Assembly (NCBI RefSeq): GCF_002201475.1
Contig: NZ_CP021422.1
Location: 2,356,001 to 2,420,000 of the forward strand
DNA: 64,000 bases
Direction: 5' to 3'
From: Acutalibacter muris
Lineage (GTDB): Bacteria; Bacillota; Clostridia; Oscillospirales; Acutalibacteraceae
The notes under the pieces were generated by a model, which saw nothing but the letters and a program-made list of their open reading frames with translations, did not search any database and was not told where the DNA came from. Position 1 is the first letter of the stretch; each line of letters begins with the position of its first letter. This document shows positions 1 to 7,941 of this stretch, one piece after another. Made by a program: the position numbers and the translations under genes.

Positions 1-959
1 GCTCCGATGATTACACGGTAGGTTCATGGCTGACGAACTGGTACGCACTCTATGCCAAACCCAACGTCCGGGTTTCCACCGCCGAATACTACCGCAGGAG
101 TATCGAACTCCATGTGAACCCACGAATCGGCGACATCAAATTAAACAAATTGACCGGGCGTGATTTGCAAAAGCTCTACCAAGACCTTCGCGAAAATGGC
201 AGACTGCGCGAGGTTCAGAAAGAGAAGTCACCCGGCCTAAGTGCATCCACTGTGCGCGGTATCCACCTCATGCTCCACAACGCGCTGGACAGGGCGGTCA
301 AGGAGCGCCTAATCCAGCGCAACCCTACAGAGGACTGCATTGCTCCAAAACTTGAGAAAAAGGAGATGAAATTCCTCCCTGCCGAGGACATGAAAGCCTA
401 TCTTGACGAGGCCGACCGCCGCCACGTCCTTCCCATGTTCTACCTCGAGTTGGTAAGCGGCTTCCGCAAAGGCGAACTGGTAGCGCTCATATGGTCTGAC
501 CTGGACATTAAGAACCAAACAATCAGCGTAAGCAAACAGGCCACCCGCGACGAAAACGGCAACATCGTCATCACTCGACCCAAAACAGAGACATCAGTCA
601 GATTGGTATCAATCCCGCAAAGAGCGGTGGAATTGCTCCAGCAGGAACACCGCAGACACCCGGATAACCCCTATATGTTCCCATCCACAAGAACCGGCGA
701 GATGTACTATCCAGATTCCATCGTAACGCTCCACAAGCGAATATTAAAGTCAGCAGGATTAAATTATATAAACTTTCATGCGTTAAGGCACACTTTCGCC
801 ACTGCCGCACTACAAAACGGTGTAGACGTGAAAACCGTCTCCTCTATGCTTGGCCACTACGATGCAGGATTCACTCTCCGCACCTACACCCACGCGACCC
901 GCCAGAAACAAGAACAAGCCGCCGAGAAGATGGGAAGTTTCATGGAGAAGGTCATGTGA
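1..959 (+). CDS. Tyrosine integrase A (5' end outside window)
   Basis: Site-specific tyrosine recombinase that would integrate and excise a mobile element. The open frame runs in from the window edge (reading from base 3), so a GTG at 114 is internal, not the start. The visible part aligns without gaps to integrase B (8959-10113) from its SDDYTVGSW stretch to the C-terminus, with only scattered substitutions. It has the SAM-like core-binding region, then the catalytic Arg (GFRKGELVAL), the HALRH box, a second His (LGHYDAG) and the Tyr nucleophile (LRTYTHAT). The gene ends facing the 3' end of tRNA-Tyr, the same geometry as copies B and C. The element it served probably lies to the left, outside the window. 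Confidence 0.95.
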   Translation, partial: SDDYTVGSWLTNWYALYAKPNVRVSTAEYYRRSIELHVNPRIGDIKLNKLTGRDLQKLYQDLRENGRLREVQKEKSPGLSASTVRGIHLMLHNALDRAVKERLIQRNPTEDCIAPKLEKKEMKFLPAEDMKAYLDEADRRHVLPMFYLELVSGFRKGELVALIWSDLDIKNQTISVSKQATRDENGNIVITRPKTETSVRLVSIPQRAVELLQQEHRRHPDNPYMFPSTRTGEMYYPDSIVTLHKRILKSAGLNYINFHALRHTFATAALQNGVDVKTVSSMLGHYDAGFTLRTYTHATRQKQEQAAEKMGSFMEKVM

Positions 960-977
960 ATTTGGGTCAGCACACCA

Positions 978-1054
978 AAAACGGCTGGAACTTCCTGCCC
1001 GGAGGTATCCAGCCGTTTCCCGTCCTATCCGCGTGTGGGTCAGGGTGTGGGTCA
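978..1054 (+). repeat. Integrase 3' flank, copy A: hairpin plus GTGTGGGTCA doublet
   Basis: A hairpin (arms ACGGCTGGA and TCCAGCCGT, 978-1018) follows the integrase stop and could terminate it. Then come two direct copies of GTGTGGGTCA at 1033-1042 and 1045-1054, a 12-bp period. The same arrangement recurs after integrases B and C, so it travels with this integrase family. Short direct repeats beside an integrase gene are commonly arm-type binding sites; that role is inferred. Confidence 0.75.
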
Positions 1055-1218
1055 AGACAAAAAGAGAGTAGGCCCGGGCAGAGCCAGCACAAAAAGCAGG
1101 CCGGAAATTTATTCGCAATATCCACTTTGATATGCAATACCCGAATCAAGTTAGCGCCCAAGGATTTTTGTAAATATACAACAAAAGCCTCGCACATTTC
1201 ACGCGAGGCTTTTGTCAA

Positions 1219-1303
1219 TGGTGGGGGAGAGTGGATTCGAACCACTGAAGTCGTCGACAACAGATTTACAGTCTGCCCCCTTTGGCCACTCGGGAACTCC
1301 CCC
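1219..1303 (-). tRNA. tRNA-Tyr(GTA), copy A
   Basis: Cloverleaf on the minus strand with a GGGGGAG/CTCCCCC acceptor stem, a GTA anticodon, a long variable arm as expected of a class II tRNA, a GGTTCGAATCC T-arm and an encoded CCA (1219-1221). A near-identical complete copy lies at 10372-10456. Its 3' end faces integrase A. Confidence 0.95.
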
Positions 1304-1365
1304 ATAAATTATGAAATTTTATACAAGGCTTGTCCGGCCTTCCCAGCGGGCCGGACCGCCCAGTT

Positions 1366-1410
1366 TGGAGCTGGTGAACGGACTCGAACCCCTGACCTGC
1401 TGATTACAAA
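1366..1410 (-). pseudogene. tRNA-Thr(TGT) 3' half, truncated at anticodon loop
   Basis: These 45 bases match the 3' half of the intact tRNA-Thr at 10519-10594: CCA end, acceptor strand, T-arm and the 3' side of the anticodon arm. Identity stops abruptly after GATTACAAA at 1410, where unrelated sequence begins. The D-arm and 5' acceptor strand are missing, so it cannot fold as a tRNA. It marks a recombination junction inside the anticodon loop. The spacer to tRNA-Tyr is similar to that of the intact copy but not identical. Confidence 0.85.
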
Positions 1411-1523
1411 CAGTGTAGAGGGCCGAAATTTGGCTCCATTGCGGCGTTTCTGGGCCTTTCTGCTCCACCATACCACGGCGTATGACCTTAAATTTTCCAC
1501 TGTGTCCATCTGGTTTTTTCGCC

Positions 1524-1545
1524 GTGTGGGTCTGGGTGTGGGTCA
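1524..1545 (+). repeat. Orphan GTGTGGGTC doublet, copy D
   Basis: GTGTGGGTCT at 1524-1533 and GTGTGGGTCA at 1536-1545 have the same spacing and orientation as the doublets behind integrases A, B and C. No integrase precedes it, and only a weak trace of the hairpin's right arm remains. It is best read as the scar of another member of this integrase family at the same tRNA locus. The rest of 1411-1635 shows no gene. Confidence 0.6.
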
Positions 1546-1635
1546 AAAAGAGCGAAGGCACAGGAGCTTTCCTGCGCCAATTTTATAAACGCCCTCAAAA
1601 TCTGTGCCGCTAAACAAAGAAAGGCGGTATCCAGT

Positions 1636-1979
1636 TTAGCCCAAAACCTGCCTGCAAAATTCTTGCAGCTCCTGCACGCCATTCTCAGCAGTTTCCCATA
1701 CCGTAGCCGTGTCAATTTTACCATATTCATGCGCCACTACATTCCGCATGCCTCGAATGGCCTGCCAGGGGATTTGCGGATAGGTACTTTTGAAATCTTC
1801 CGAAAGATAGTTAACCAATTCGCCGATTTGCAGCAGGCAGAGGCAGACGGCATTCCGATAGACAGAATTGGACGCAAAGATGTCATAGGATTTATGGGAA
1901 GCCGTATGGGCATCGGCAATCTCCCCGCAATATTTGCCGATTTTTCGATAATTTCCCGATCGCGATACTCAATGTCCAT
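1636..1979 (-). pseudogene. hepT: HepT-like HEPN RNase, frameshifted
   Basis: HEPN-domain toxin of the MntA/HepT (type VII) toxin-antitoxin pair; HepT cleaves RNA until MntA AMPylates it. The start at 1979 overlaps the 3' end of mntA by 11 bases, the usual arrangement. Residues 1-13 (MDIEYRDREIIEK) read in one frame; the rest (IGKYCGEIADAH onward, including QIGELVNYLS and RGMRNVVAHEYG with the R-x4-H motif) read in another. One extra A in the A-run near 1941-1945 would restore a normal protein of about 110 residues. Either the toxin is inactivated, or slippage or a sequencing error at the homopolymer is involved. Confidence 0.8.
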
Positions 1980-2271
1980 AAACCAAAATCTCCTCGCTGG
2001 CGATGCGGTCAAGAAATTTCTGCTCCAGGCTCCCTGTTGTCAGCAGATCCAGTTTTTTATCAAATCTTTCCTCTAAGTCACTATACAAACCGCCAAGCTG
2101 GAAAAGCCCACGCAGAGCCCCTTTGTCTATCCGGAAATCCAAATCGCTTTCTTCCGTAGCCTCGCCCCTGGCATAGGAGCCGAACAGGAATACCCTTTCT
2201 ACGCCGTACCGGCTGGCAATGGGAGAAATGATTTTCTTTATTTCATCAATGGAATATATTTTGTCCGTCAT
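1969..2271 (-). CDS. mntA: MntA-like nucleotidyltransferase antitoxin
   Basis: A 100-residue minimal nucleotidyltransferase. The motif GSYARGEATEESDLD (G31-S32 through D43-x-D45) gives the metal-binding GS-x10-DxD signature. Proteins of this family transfer AMP to a Tyr of the partner HepT and silence it. The start at 2271 is preceded by AAAGGAGGG and is preferred over a longer frame without an RBS. The stop overlaps the hepT start. The pair follows an ABC exporter on the same strand. Confidence 0.85.
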   Translation of the reverse strand: MTDKIYSIDEIKKIISPIASRYGVERVFLFGSYARGEATEESDLDFRIDKGALRGLFQLGGLYSDLEERFDKKLDLLTTGSLEQKFLDRIASEEILVYGH

Positions 2272-2336
2272 GGAGGCTCCCTCCTTTAAATCGATTATAC
2301 CATAAAACAGGCCAGATTGCAACTGCCTTGCGCCTC

Positions 2337-3140
2337 TCATCCGCCGCAGCTATTATATCTCCGCAGCCCCCTGCGCCACACCAGCGCGGAGATGCCTGCC
2401 AAAACCAGCGCTACCACTGGTGAGAGCGTACACATCCAAAATGGCGCATCGGATTTGCCCAGGAGAAAGACGGCCGGGTAAAAATTAAGATAAGCCACAG
2501 GCACCAGCCCCGTCACCAGCACTCGGAATGCCGGGCCAAAGATAGTCACAGGGTACTTCTGGGTCAGCAGGTAGATTTGAATGAACACCTGGTTGAGAGC
2601 GTTGGCCTTGGTAGTCCAGAACGTCGCGCAGGAGATGAGAAACTTGATGCATACCGCGATAGCTCCGCCAGACAGTACAAATACCACGAACCAAAGGATT
2701 TGCCACAGTCCCCAGTGCGTACCGTTCATAGCAAGGCCCATGGGTACCAGTACCACGCCCAAGAGGGTGTCGCATAGGCCCGTATACTTGATATCCCCAC
2801 CCACAAGCTGCAAAAAGGGGCTCACCGGGCGCAGAAGGTATACGTCAAAAGAGCCGCTGACGATCTCATCCTCAATTTTCGACAGCTTGAAGAAGAACAC
2901 AGAGAAGATGCTCCAGCTTATCAAAAACAGCCCGTAAAGCACCAGCAAATCCCCCACCTGCCAGCTTCCCAGAGCATGGAACCGCCAGGAAATCACTGAC
3001 AACTGCACGATGTTCGCGCCGTTTAGCAGGCAGACGCTCACAAGGCTCATCCAGAAATCTACCCGGTATTGCAGGATGCCCCGCAGGGTCATTTTCAGCA
3101 GTGCACCATACATTTTCAGTCCTGATTTTATTTCCTGCAT
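2337..3140 (-). CDS. ABC-2 type exporter permease (DUF990-like), second subunit
   Basis: A 267-residue integral membrane protein with about six hydrophobic segments and the conserved EDEIVSGSFDVYLLRPVSP region of the ABC-2/DUF990 permeases. The start at 3140 (MQEIKSGLK) follows GGAGGATCAT; the open frame extends further upstream without an RBS. It is last in the unit HTH-PurM, ATPase, permease, permease, separated from permease one by 70 bases. The substrate is unknown; relatives export hydrophobic compounds or act in stress resistance. Confidence 0.85.
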   Translation of the reverse strand: MQEIKSGLKMYGALLKMTLRGILQYRVDFWMSLVSVCLLNGANIVQLSVISWRFHALGSWQVGDLLVLYGLFLISWSIFSVFFFKLSKIEDEIVSGSFDVYLLRPVSPFLQLVGGDIKYTGLCDTLLGVVLVPMGLAMNGTHWGLWQILWFVVFVLSGGAIAVCIKFLISCATFWTTKANALNQVFIQIYLLTQKYPVTIFGPAFRVLVTGLVPVAYLNFYPAVFLLGKSDAPFWMCTLSPVVALVLAGISALVWRRGLRRYNSCGG

Positions 3141-3210
3141 ATGATCCTCCTTAATTGCGCGATGTTTTGCGCAGCAAAACTTGTCAAACCTGCGCCGCAG
3201 GTGCAATGTT

Positions 3211-4017
3211 TTAACCTCCCTGTACGGCCAGATGTTTATGCACACCCAGCCACATGATTTTGCCCAGCAGGAACAGCACAGCCGCCCACGCTGCCTGCAA
3301 CAATAGACTATATATGATATCAACTCTACTCGCTGCACCTGTATAGATATTCAGCGGCGTTTCAAAGACGCACCGGAACGGCAGTATCTCTATGACAGCC
3401 TGCATCCATTCCGGGTAGAGCCAGTTGGGGATGAGCTTGCCGGATAGGATCGTGAGAATACCGCTGTAGGCCATAGTGATCTGCCGTATCTCCGTGGTGG
3501 CAAAGCACACCATGCCCAGCATGAAATTCAAAGAAAACAATATCAAAAAGCTGAGCACGCCGCTTACTAAAAACGCTGTGCCATGCAGGAGGGTAGGCGG
3601 CAATTCCAGCCCCATGAGCAGCACGCCCAAAGCCCAGGCGGGCATCACCAGCCACAATGCCCCGAACAGCGCCGCGCTGCCGTTGCGGGCCAAAAGCTGC
3701 CGCTGCAAGTCAACGGGACGCAGCAGGTCTGTGTCGATGCGCCCAGAGCGCACCTGCTGGGAGATGTAGTTCTGCGGCGCGGTGGACATCGCCGATGGAT
3801 AAAAGATGATGTCCAGCGCCACCGCCAGCATGGCGTAAGTAATCATGGAAGACAGGGGGCGGCCCACAATAGACGGATCCTGGGCGTAGAGCGCTGCCCA
3901 CAGGCTGCGTACCCCATACATGGCGATGATGCTGTACATGACTTTCAGCAGGAAATCCACCCGGTATATGCCGGTAGAGCGCTTTTCCATGCGCAGGGAT
4001 GCCAAAAAGATTTTCAT
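3211..4017 (-). CDS. ABC-2 type exporter permease (DUF990-like), first subunit
   Basis: A 268-residue membrane protein with about six hydrophobic helices. The region QVRSGRIDTDLLRPVDLQRQ resembles the RSGSFDVYLLRPV region of its neighbour, so the two permeases are paralogues that likely form a heterodimer. Its start overlaps the end of the ATPase gene by 4 bases, showing translational coupling. Confidence 0.88.
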   Translation of the reverse strand: MKIFLASLRMEKRSTGIYRVDFLLKVMYSIIAMYGVRSLWAALYAQDPSIVGRPLSSMITYAMLAVALDIIFYPSAMSTAPQNYISQQVRSGRIDTDLLRPVDLQRQLLARNGSAALFGALWLVMPAWALGVLLMGLELPPTLLHGTAFLVSGVLSFLILFSLNFMLGMVCFATTEIRQITMAYSGILTILSGKLIPNWLYPEWMQAVIEILPFRCVFETPLNIYTGAASRVDIIYSLLLQAAWAAVLFLLGKIMWLGVHKHLAVQGG

Positions 4018-4820
4018 GCGGTGCGGCCCCCTTCCTGGTAAATGTCCCGCACGATGGCCTCAATATCCGCGTCCTCGCCGCCGTAGCGTTCCCGCAGGCC
4101 CTGCATACTGCCATCGAAAATGATCTTCCCGGCGTGGATGACGATGACACGGCTTACCAGCTTTTCCATGTCCACCACGTCGTGGGTGGTGAGCAGCACG
4201 GTGACGCCCCGCTCCCGGTTTATTTCAGTGATGAACTCCCGCAGGCGCTCCTTGGCCACCACGTCTACGCCGATGGTGGGCTCGTCTAGAAAAAGTGTTT
4301 TGGGGTCGTGCATCAGGGCAGCGGCCAGGTCGGCCCGCACACGCTGGCCCAGGCTCAACTGACGCACCGGTTGGTTGAGGAAGGGGCTTAAGTCCAGCAA
4401 ATCCGTAAACATTTCCAGGTTTTTCTTGAACCGGCTGTCCTCTACCTGATACATTTCTTTTAATATGTTCAGGCTGTCAATGACAGGCACGTCCCACCAC
4501 AGAGAGGTCTTTTGCCCGAACACCACACCGATGTTTCGTAGATGCTCCTTGCGGTCCTTGTGGGGAATAAGGCCGTTGACCTTTATATCCCCAGCAGTGG
4601 GTACCAAGATGCCCGACAGCATCTTGATAGTGGTGGATTTCCCCGCGCCGTTCTGGCCTATGTAGCCCACGATCTCCCCATCGCTTATGGTAAAATCAAT
4701 GCCGTCTACCGCCCTGCGTTCCTCATATTGAGGGCGCACCAGCGCCTTGAGCGTAGCAAAACGGCCCTCGCCGGGCTTTGCGATTTTATACATTTTTTGC
4801 AGGTTTTTTACAGTTATCAA
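4014..4820 (-). CDS. ABC transporter ATP-binding protein
   Basis: A 268-residue ATPase driving the two following permeases. It has Walker A (GQNGAGKST), a signature loop (LSLGQR, a variant of LSGGQ), Walker B (LFLDEP) and an H-loop (LLTTHD). TTG at 4820 serves as start behind a GGGAGGG ribosome site, 13 bases after the HTH-PurM gene, so the four genes form one transcription unit. Confidence 0.93.
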   Translation of the reverse strand: MITVKNLQKMYKIAKPGEGRFATLKALVRPQYEERRAVDGIDFTISDGEIVGYIGQNGAGKSTTIKMLSGILVPTAGDIKVNGLIPHKDRKEHLRNIGVVFGQKTSLWWDVPVIDSLNILKEMYQVEDSRFKKNLEMFTDLLDLSPFLNQPVRQLSLGQRVRADLAAALMHDPKTLFLDEPTIGVDVVAKERLREFITEINRERGVTVLLTTHDVVDMEKLVSRVIVIHAGKIIFDGSMQGLRERYGGEDADIEAIVRDIYQEGGRTA

Positions 4821-4833
4821 AGCTATCCCTCCC

Positions 4834-6078
4834 TTATTCCCATTTTATGTGGTTCTTCAGCACAACTTTCTTATCCCCGGCCTTGACGCGGCCCAGCTCG
4901 TAGCAGTCAAAATACTGCCCGATTTCCTTGGAGATTTCCTCCGCGCTGTCCTTATCCACAATTAAGTACAGGCCCACGCCACAGTTGTGATTGTACAGCA
5001 TTTCCTGTTCATCATAGCCACTCGCATTTTTTAAGAAGCAGAAAAATGGCAGTGGGCGCAATTTTCTTAGGTCTAACTCGGCAGTTAGGCCATCTGGCAT
5101 AATCTTGTACAATTGTCTGCTATTTGCCAAACCTCCTATAGTCAAAACAGGCATACCATGCAGTTCCGGGCGGCCTAACAGGGGTTTCAGTGCTTTGTAG
5201 TAGGACGGATGGGGCCTCATAAGGTGCTGGATAAACGTTTCACCCTCAATTTTTTGTTTTTCGATTTGGGGCATTTCCTCTAACATCACCCGCATTTGGG
5301 TATAGTGGGATGTATGCAGGCCGTTTGACGCCACCACCAAGATGATATCCCCTTCTTTTATGGTACTGCCATCCACCACCTTTCTTTTTTCCACCACACC
5401 TACCATGGTGGCAGACAAGGTATATTCCCCTAAGCGCATGGTCTGGGGCTGGATGCAGGTGCTGCCGCCTAAGAGGGCACACTCATTTTCCCGGCAAGCT
5501 TCTGATATACCCTTTATCAACGAACGCAACAACCCATGGTCTGCATTTCCACTGATAAGACTATCCGTCAGGGCCAGAGGATGTCCCCCCGCAGAGCAGG
5601 TATGCACTATAAGATCGTTGACTATATCTCTTCCAACCACCTCAGTGTAACCGAACTTTGCAGCCATTTTGCATTTTGCACCGATAGTATCTGCGCTCAT
5701 AATCAAGAGCGGATCCTGCATTTCCGGAAAATGGATATCCAGTAGCAGCGGGGCGTATCCGGGAACACTTACCACTCTAGGGCCGTCGGGTGCACAGAAA
5801 GAGGCTGCATCCCGCGCGAAAGCGTCCAGCGATTCCAGATCGATCCCCGCTTTCTCATAGGAAAACCACGACTCCCCGCCTGCCAGCAACGTGTCCACGG
5901 ACACCTGCAAAAGCTTTGCTAACTCTACTACGATTTCCACGTTGGGTATAGTACCCCGCTCCCATTTGGAGACTGCCTGATAGCTGACCCCAAGCTTCTC
6001 CGCCACCTGAGCCTGGGTCAAGCCCTGATCCCGGCGCTTTCTTGCGATGAACGCTGCTACCCGTTTGCTGTCCAGCAT
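4834..6078 (-). CDS. XRE-type HTH fused to PurM-like (AIR synthase fold) domain
   Basis: A 414-residue two-domain protein. Residues about 8-65 are an XRE/Cro HTH (TQAQVAEKLGVSYQAVSKWERG). Residues about 75-410 resemble AIR synthase, PurM: MSADTIGAKCKMAAKFG, GRDIVNDLIVHTCSAGGHPLALTD, ECALLGGSTCIQPQTM, GEYTLSATMVGVVEK, SNGLHTSHYTQMR. PurM makes aminoimidazole ribotide from FGAM and ATP, but purine genes are absent here and the protein leads an ABC exporter operon. An HTH with a PurM-like sensor for a nucleotide-like ligand is the simplest reading (inference). The canonical glutamate-rich stretch after LLGG is replaced by STCIQPQ, so catalysis is doubtful. Confidence 0.85.
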   Translation of the reverse strand: MLDSKRVAAFIARKRRDQGLTQAQVAEKLGVSYQAVSKWERGTIPNVEIVVELAKLLQVSVDTLLAGGESWFSYEKAGIDLESLDAFARDAASFCAPDGPRVVSVPGYAPLLLDIHFPEMQDPLLIMSADTIGAKCKMAAKFGYTEVVGRDIVNDLIVHTCSAGGHPLALTDSLISGNADHGLLRSLIKGISEACRENECALLGGSTCIQPQTMRLGEYTLSATMVGVVEKRKVVDGSTIKEGDIILVVASNGLHTSHYTQMRVMLEEMPQIEKQKIEGETFIQHLMRPHPSYYKALKPLLGRPELHGMPVLTIGGLANSRQLYKIMPDGLTAELDLRKLRPLPFFCFLKNASGYDEQEMLYNHNCGVGLYLIVDKDSAEEISKEIGQYFDCYELGRVKAGDKKVVLKNHIKWE

Positions 6079-6236
6079 GGCTGCTCCCCCTTTCGCTGTT
6101 TCTATTTTAACCTGGCAGACTCAGCTTTACAATAACCGAATGGGCGTGGAGATTTTGCGAAACTCAACTGGCAGTTGAGCGCAAAATCTGCGTCGCAAAA
6201 TAAAGAGAAAGGCCGGAAGTTTCCAGCCCTTTTTCT

Positions 6237-7208
6237 TTACGATTCGCTTAGCCATTTTCTGAATTCAGCAAAGGACATCTTACCCTCTGCACATTCGTCG
6301 CGCTTACCTTTAGCGGTAGCACTCCAAGCATAAAACGCACCTGGGCTGATCTTCCCCGCCTTGATCCAGTTGAAACGCTTTTTGTACTCTCGGCGATATT
6401 CCTTGAATAACTCATCCGAATTTTTCTTCTCCGCCCAGCGCTTTACCGCGCCGACCTCTCTGCAAGTGTGCCCGTTCTCGTCGACAGTGAGATTGCAGAA
6501 CTCCGCCGTATTGCGCCGGGGTATGGCAAAATATTTGCCGCAGTAGGAACAGATGCGCATGCGCTGTTCCCGCTTTACGCACTCGCGGAGGGAAAACTCT
6601 ACCAGGTCAGAGAGGGAGGTTGGGTGGAGGACTTCCGCGAAAGTCCCCTGCCTGGTTCGCTCATAAGCGGTGGAGATGGGCTTAAATTGGTAAGCATAGA
6701 GCGACTCTCTCTTCTCCTTGTCGAGGTAGGCTTGCAGTTTCTCCTGCACAGGTTTCTTCTTGCCGTCGTCGATGTCCAGTACGTCTTGGAACAAGCGCAT
6801 GATTTGTTTTTGCAGCGTGTCGAGGTCGCTTGGGATGTGCCGAAGCTGCTTGTGAGGGAGAATCCTGTGTGTGTCCTCATCAGGATACCTATCAACAAGG
6901 CGAAACCGCGCCTGCCAATCAAGGCGCAGGAACTCAAAATAGATGTGCTTTTTCGCAAGCTCCTCAAGCGTACTCATCACTGCTCTCTGCGAATCAAAGT
7001 CATGTTCCCGATAGAAATCCAGCAAAGCCCTGTCCATTTTCTTAAATAAATCTTCCATCGGCCAGATGTCCAAATAGGTAAACCGCAAAAGGCTTTCCAG
7101 AAATGGGAAGTCTTTTTCCTTTGTATGCGAGCGTTCGAACCTCAAATCTTTGTAGACGAAATACTCGTTGCCATCTTCAAAGTAGGTATAGAACAGGTAA
7201 TCAGCCAT
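6237..7208 (-). CDS. DUF6076-type zinc-ribbon protein of integrative elements
   Basis: A 323-residue protein of unknown function. The C-terminal third has a likely zinc-binding cluster, CSYCGKYFAIPRRNTAEFC followed by HTC, then a basic Lys/Arg/Trp-rich tail. Similar proteins are often next to small integrase elements, and here it is divergent from the HTH/Rep/integrase module. The family name is from memory of such proteins and less sure than the metal-binding reading. The start at 7208 has a GGAGGACGG ribosome site. Confidence 0.6.
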   Translation of the reverse strand: MADYLFYTYFEDGNEYFVYKDLRFERSHTKEKDFPFLESLLRFTYLDIWPMEDLFKKMDRALLDFYREHDFDSQRAVMSTLEELAKKHIYFEFLRLDWQARFRLVDRYPDEDTHRILPHKQLRHIPSDLDTLQKQIMRLFQDVLDIDDGKKKPVQEKLQAYLDKEKRESLYAYQFKPISTAYERTRQGTFAEVLHPTSLSDLVEFSLRECVKREQRMRICSYCGKYFAIPRRNTAEFCNLTVDENGHTCREVGAVKRWAEKKNSDELFKEYRREYKKRFNWIKAGKISPGAFYAWSATAKGKRDECAEGKMSFAEFRKWLSES

Positions 7209-7255
7209 GTTAACCGTCCTCCTTTATTAAATTAAAAATATTTTTGGGATTGTCC

Positions 7256-7284
7256 TTGACAAACGAGTTGCAATGTGTTACCAT
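7256..7284 (+). promoter_or_regulatory. Sigma-A promoter for the HTH/Rep module
   Basis: TTGACA at 7256-7261 and TACCAT at 7279-7284 are separated by 17 bases, about 80 bases ahead of the GTG start at 7370. The divergent DUF6076 gene starts just upstream, so the region serves two directions. Confidence 0.6.
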
Positions 7285-7369
7285 AAGACAGTCGGTAAAT
7301 TAAACTATATTTAAGAGTAAGTCTACACCGGTCAGGCAAAAAAGTCAAGAATTTTTTAGGAGGTGCGGA

Positions 7370-7582
7370 GTGGTTCAATCAAAGTTCAAAAGCTATGATG
7401 AACTGCCACTGTTTCTCAATGCGAAAACAGTGGCAGAAATTTTGGGGATTTCAGTTGCGGGGGCCTATGAGTTGCTGCACCAGGATGACTTTCCGGTGCT
7501 GAGAATCGGTTCGCGCCTGGTGGTTCCCAAAGAAAAATTTCTCTCGTGGATCGAGAGTCAGACAGGAGGTAATGCGATATGA
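7370..7582 (+). CDS. Excisionase-like MerR/HTH_17 DNA-binding protein
   Basis: A 70-residue protein with the excisionase/HTH_17 pattern: LFLNAKTVAEILGISVAGAYELLHQDDFPVLRIGSR, then a beta wing with VVPKEKFLSWIES. Such proteins bend att-site DNA to direct excision or act as element repressors. The GTG start follows AGGAGGTGCGGA. Its stop overlaps the next start (ATGA), so the two are coupled. Confidence 0.85.
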   Translation: MVQSKFKSYDELPLFLNAKTVAEILGISVAGAYELLHQDDFPVLRIGSRLVVPKEKFLSWIESQTGGNAI

Positions 7583-7941
7583 ATAATTTTCTGAGAGCAT
7601 CATGCAGCGGAGCAAAGAACTTCTTTCCTCTGCCAAACGCTATTTTTAGTTTAGGATTGTCAGCTGGAGAGCTGGCGGTCTACGCCTACCTCATGTATTG
7701 CGAGGACAGGAAGTCACACCAGTGCTGGCCAAGCTACAAAACTATTGGCCGCGCAGTCGGCATGAGCGAGAACACGGTGAGGAAGTATGTGCGGGAGCTT
7801 GAGTACAAAACACTCATACTGACGGAGCCTACAAAGTACGAATCTGAGAGTGGTCAGGTTCGCAATGGCAACTTGATTTTTACGATTCTCCCCATCCGGG
7901 GAGCAGTCAAGTACCACAACGAGTGCCAGTTATCGAGGTAG
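7579..7941 (+). CDS. Helix-turn-helix (HTH_36) replication-type protein
   Basis: A 120-residue protein with a winged helix resembling replication initiator N-termini: FFPLPNAIFSLGLSAGELAVYAYL, SYKTIGRAVGMSENTVRKYVRELE. In small mobile elements such proteins initiate replication or regulate it. It is shorter than full Rep proteins, so either a stand-alone regulator or a remnant is possible. It is coupled to the excisionase-like gene and followed by a gene-poor stretch with iteron-like repeats. Confidence 0.7.
   Translation: MNNFLRASCSGAKNFFPLPNAIFSLGLSAGELAVYAYLMYCEDRKSHQCWPSYKTIGRAVGMSENTVRKYVRELEYKTLILTEPTKYESESGQVRNGNLIFTILPIRGAVKYHNECQLSR

Noticed and set aside
956..1588. 210-codon ORF across tRNA-Tyr and the tRNA-Thr remnant
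   Set aside because: It covers structured RNA genes and contains translated tRNA sequence (e.g. GEWIRTTEV); no RBS and no family resemblance.
4834..6078. Annotating the HTH-PurM protein as the purine enzyme PurM
   Set aside because: The N-terminal XRE domain, lack of purine genes, transporter context and altered segment after LLGG argue against a housekeeping role.
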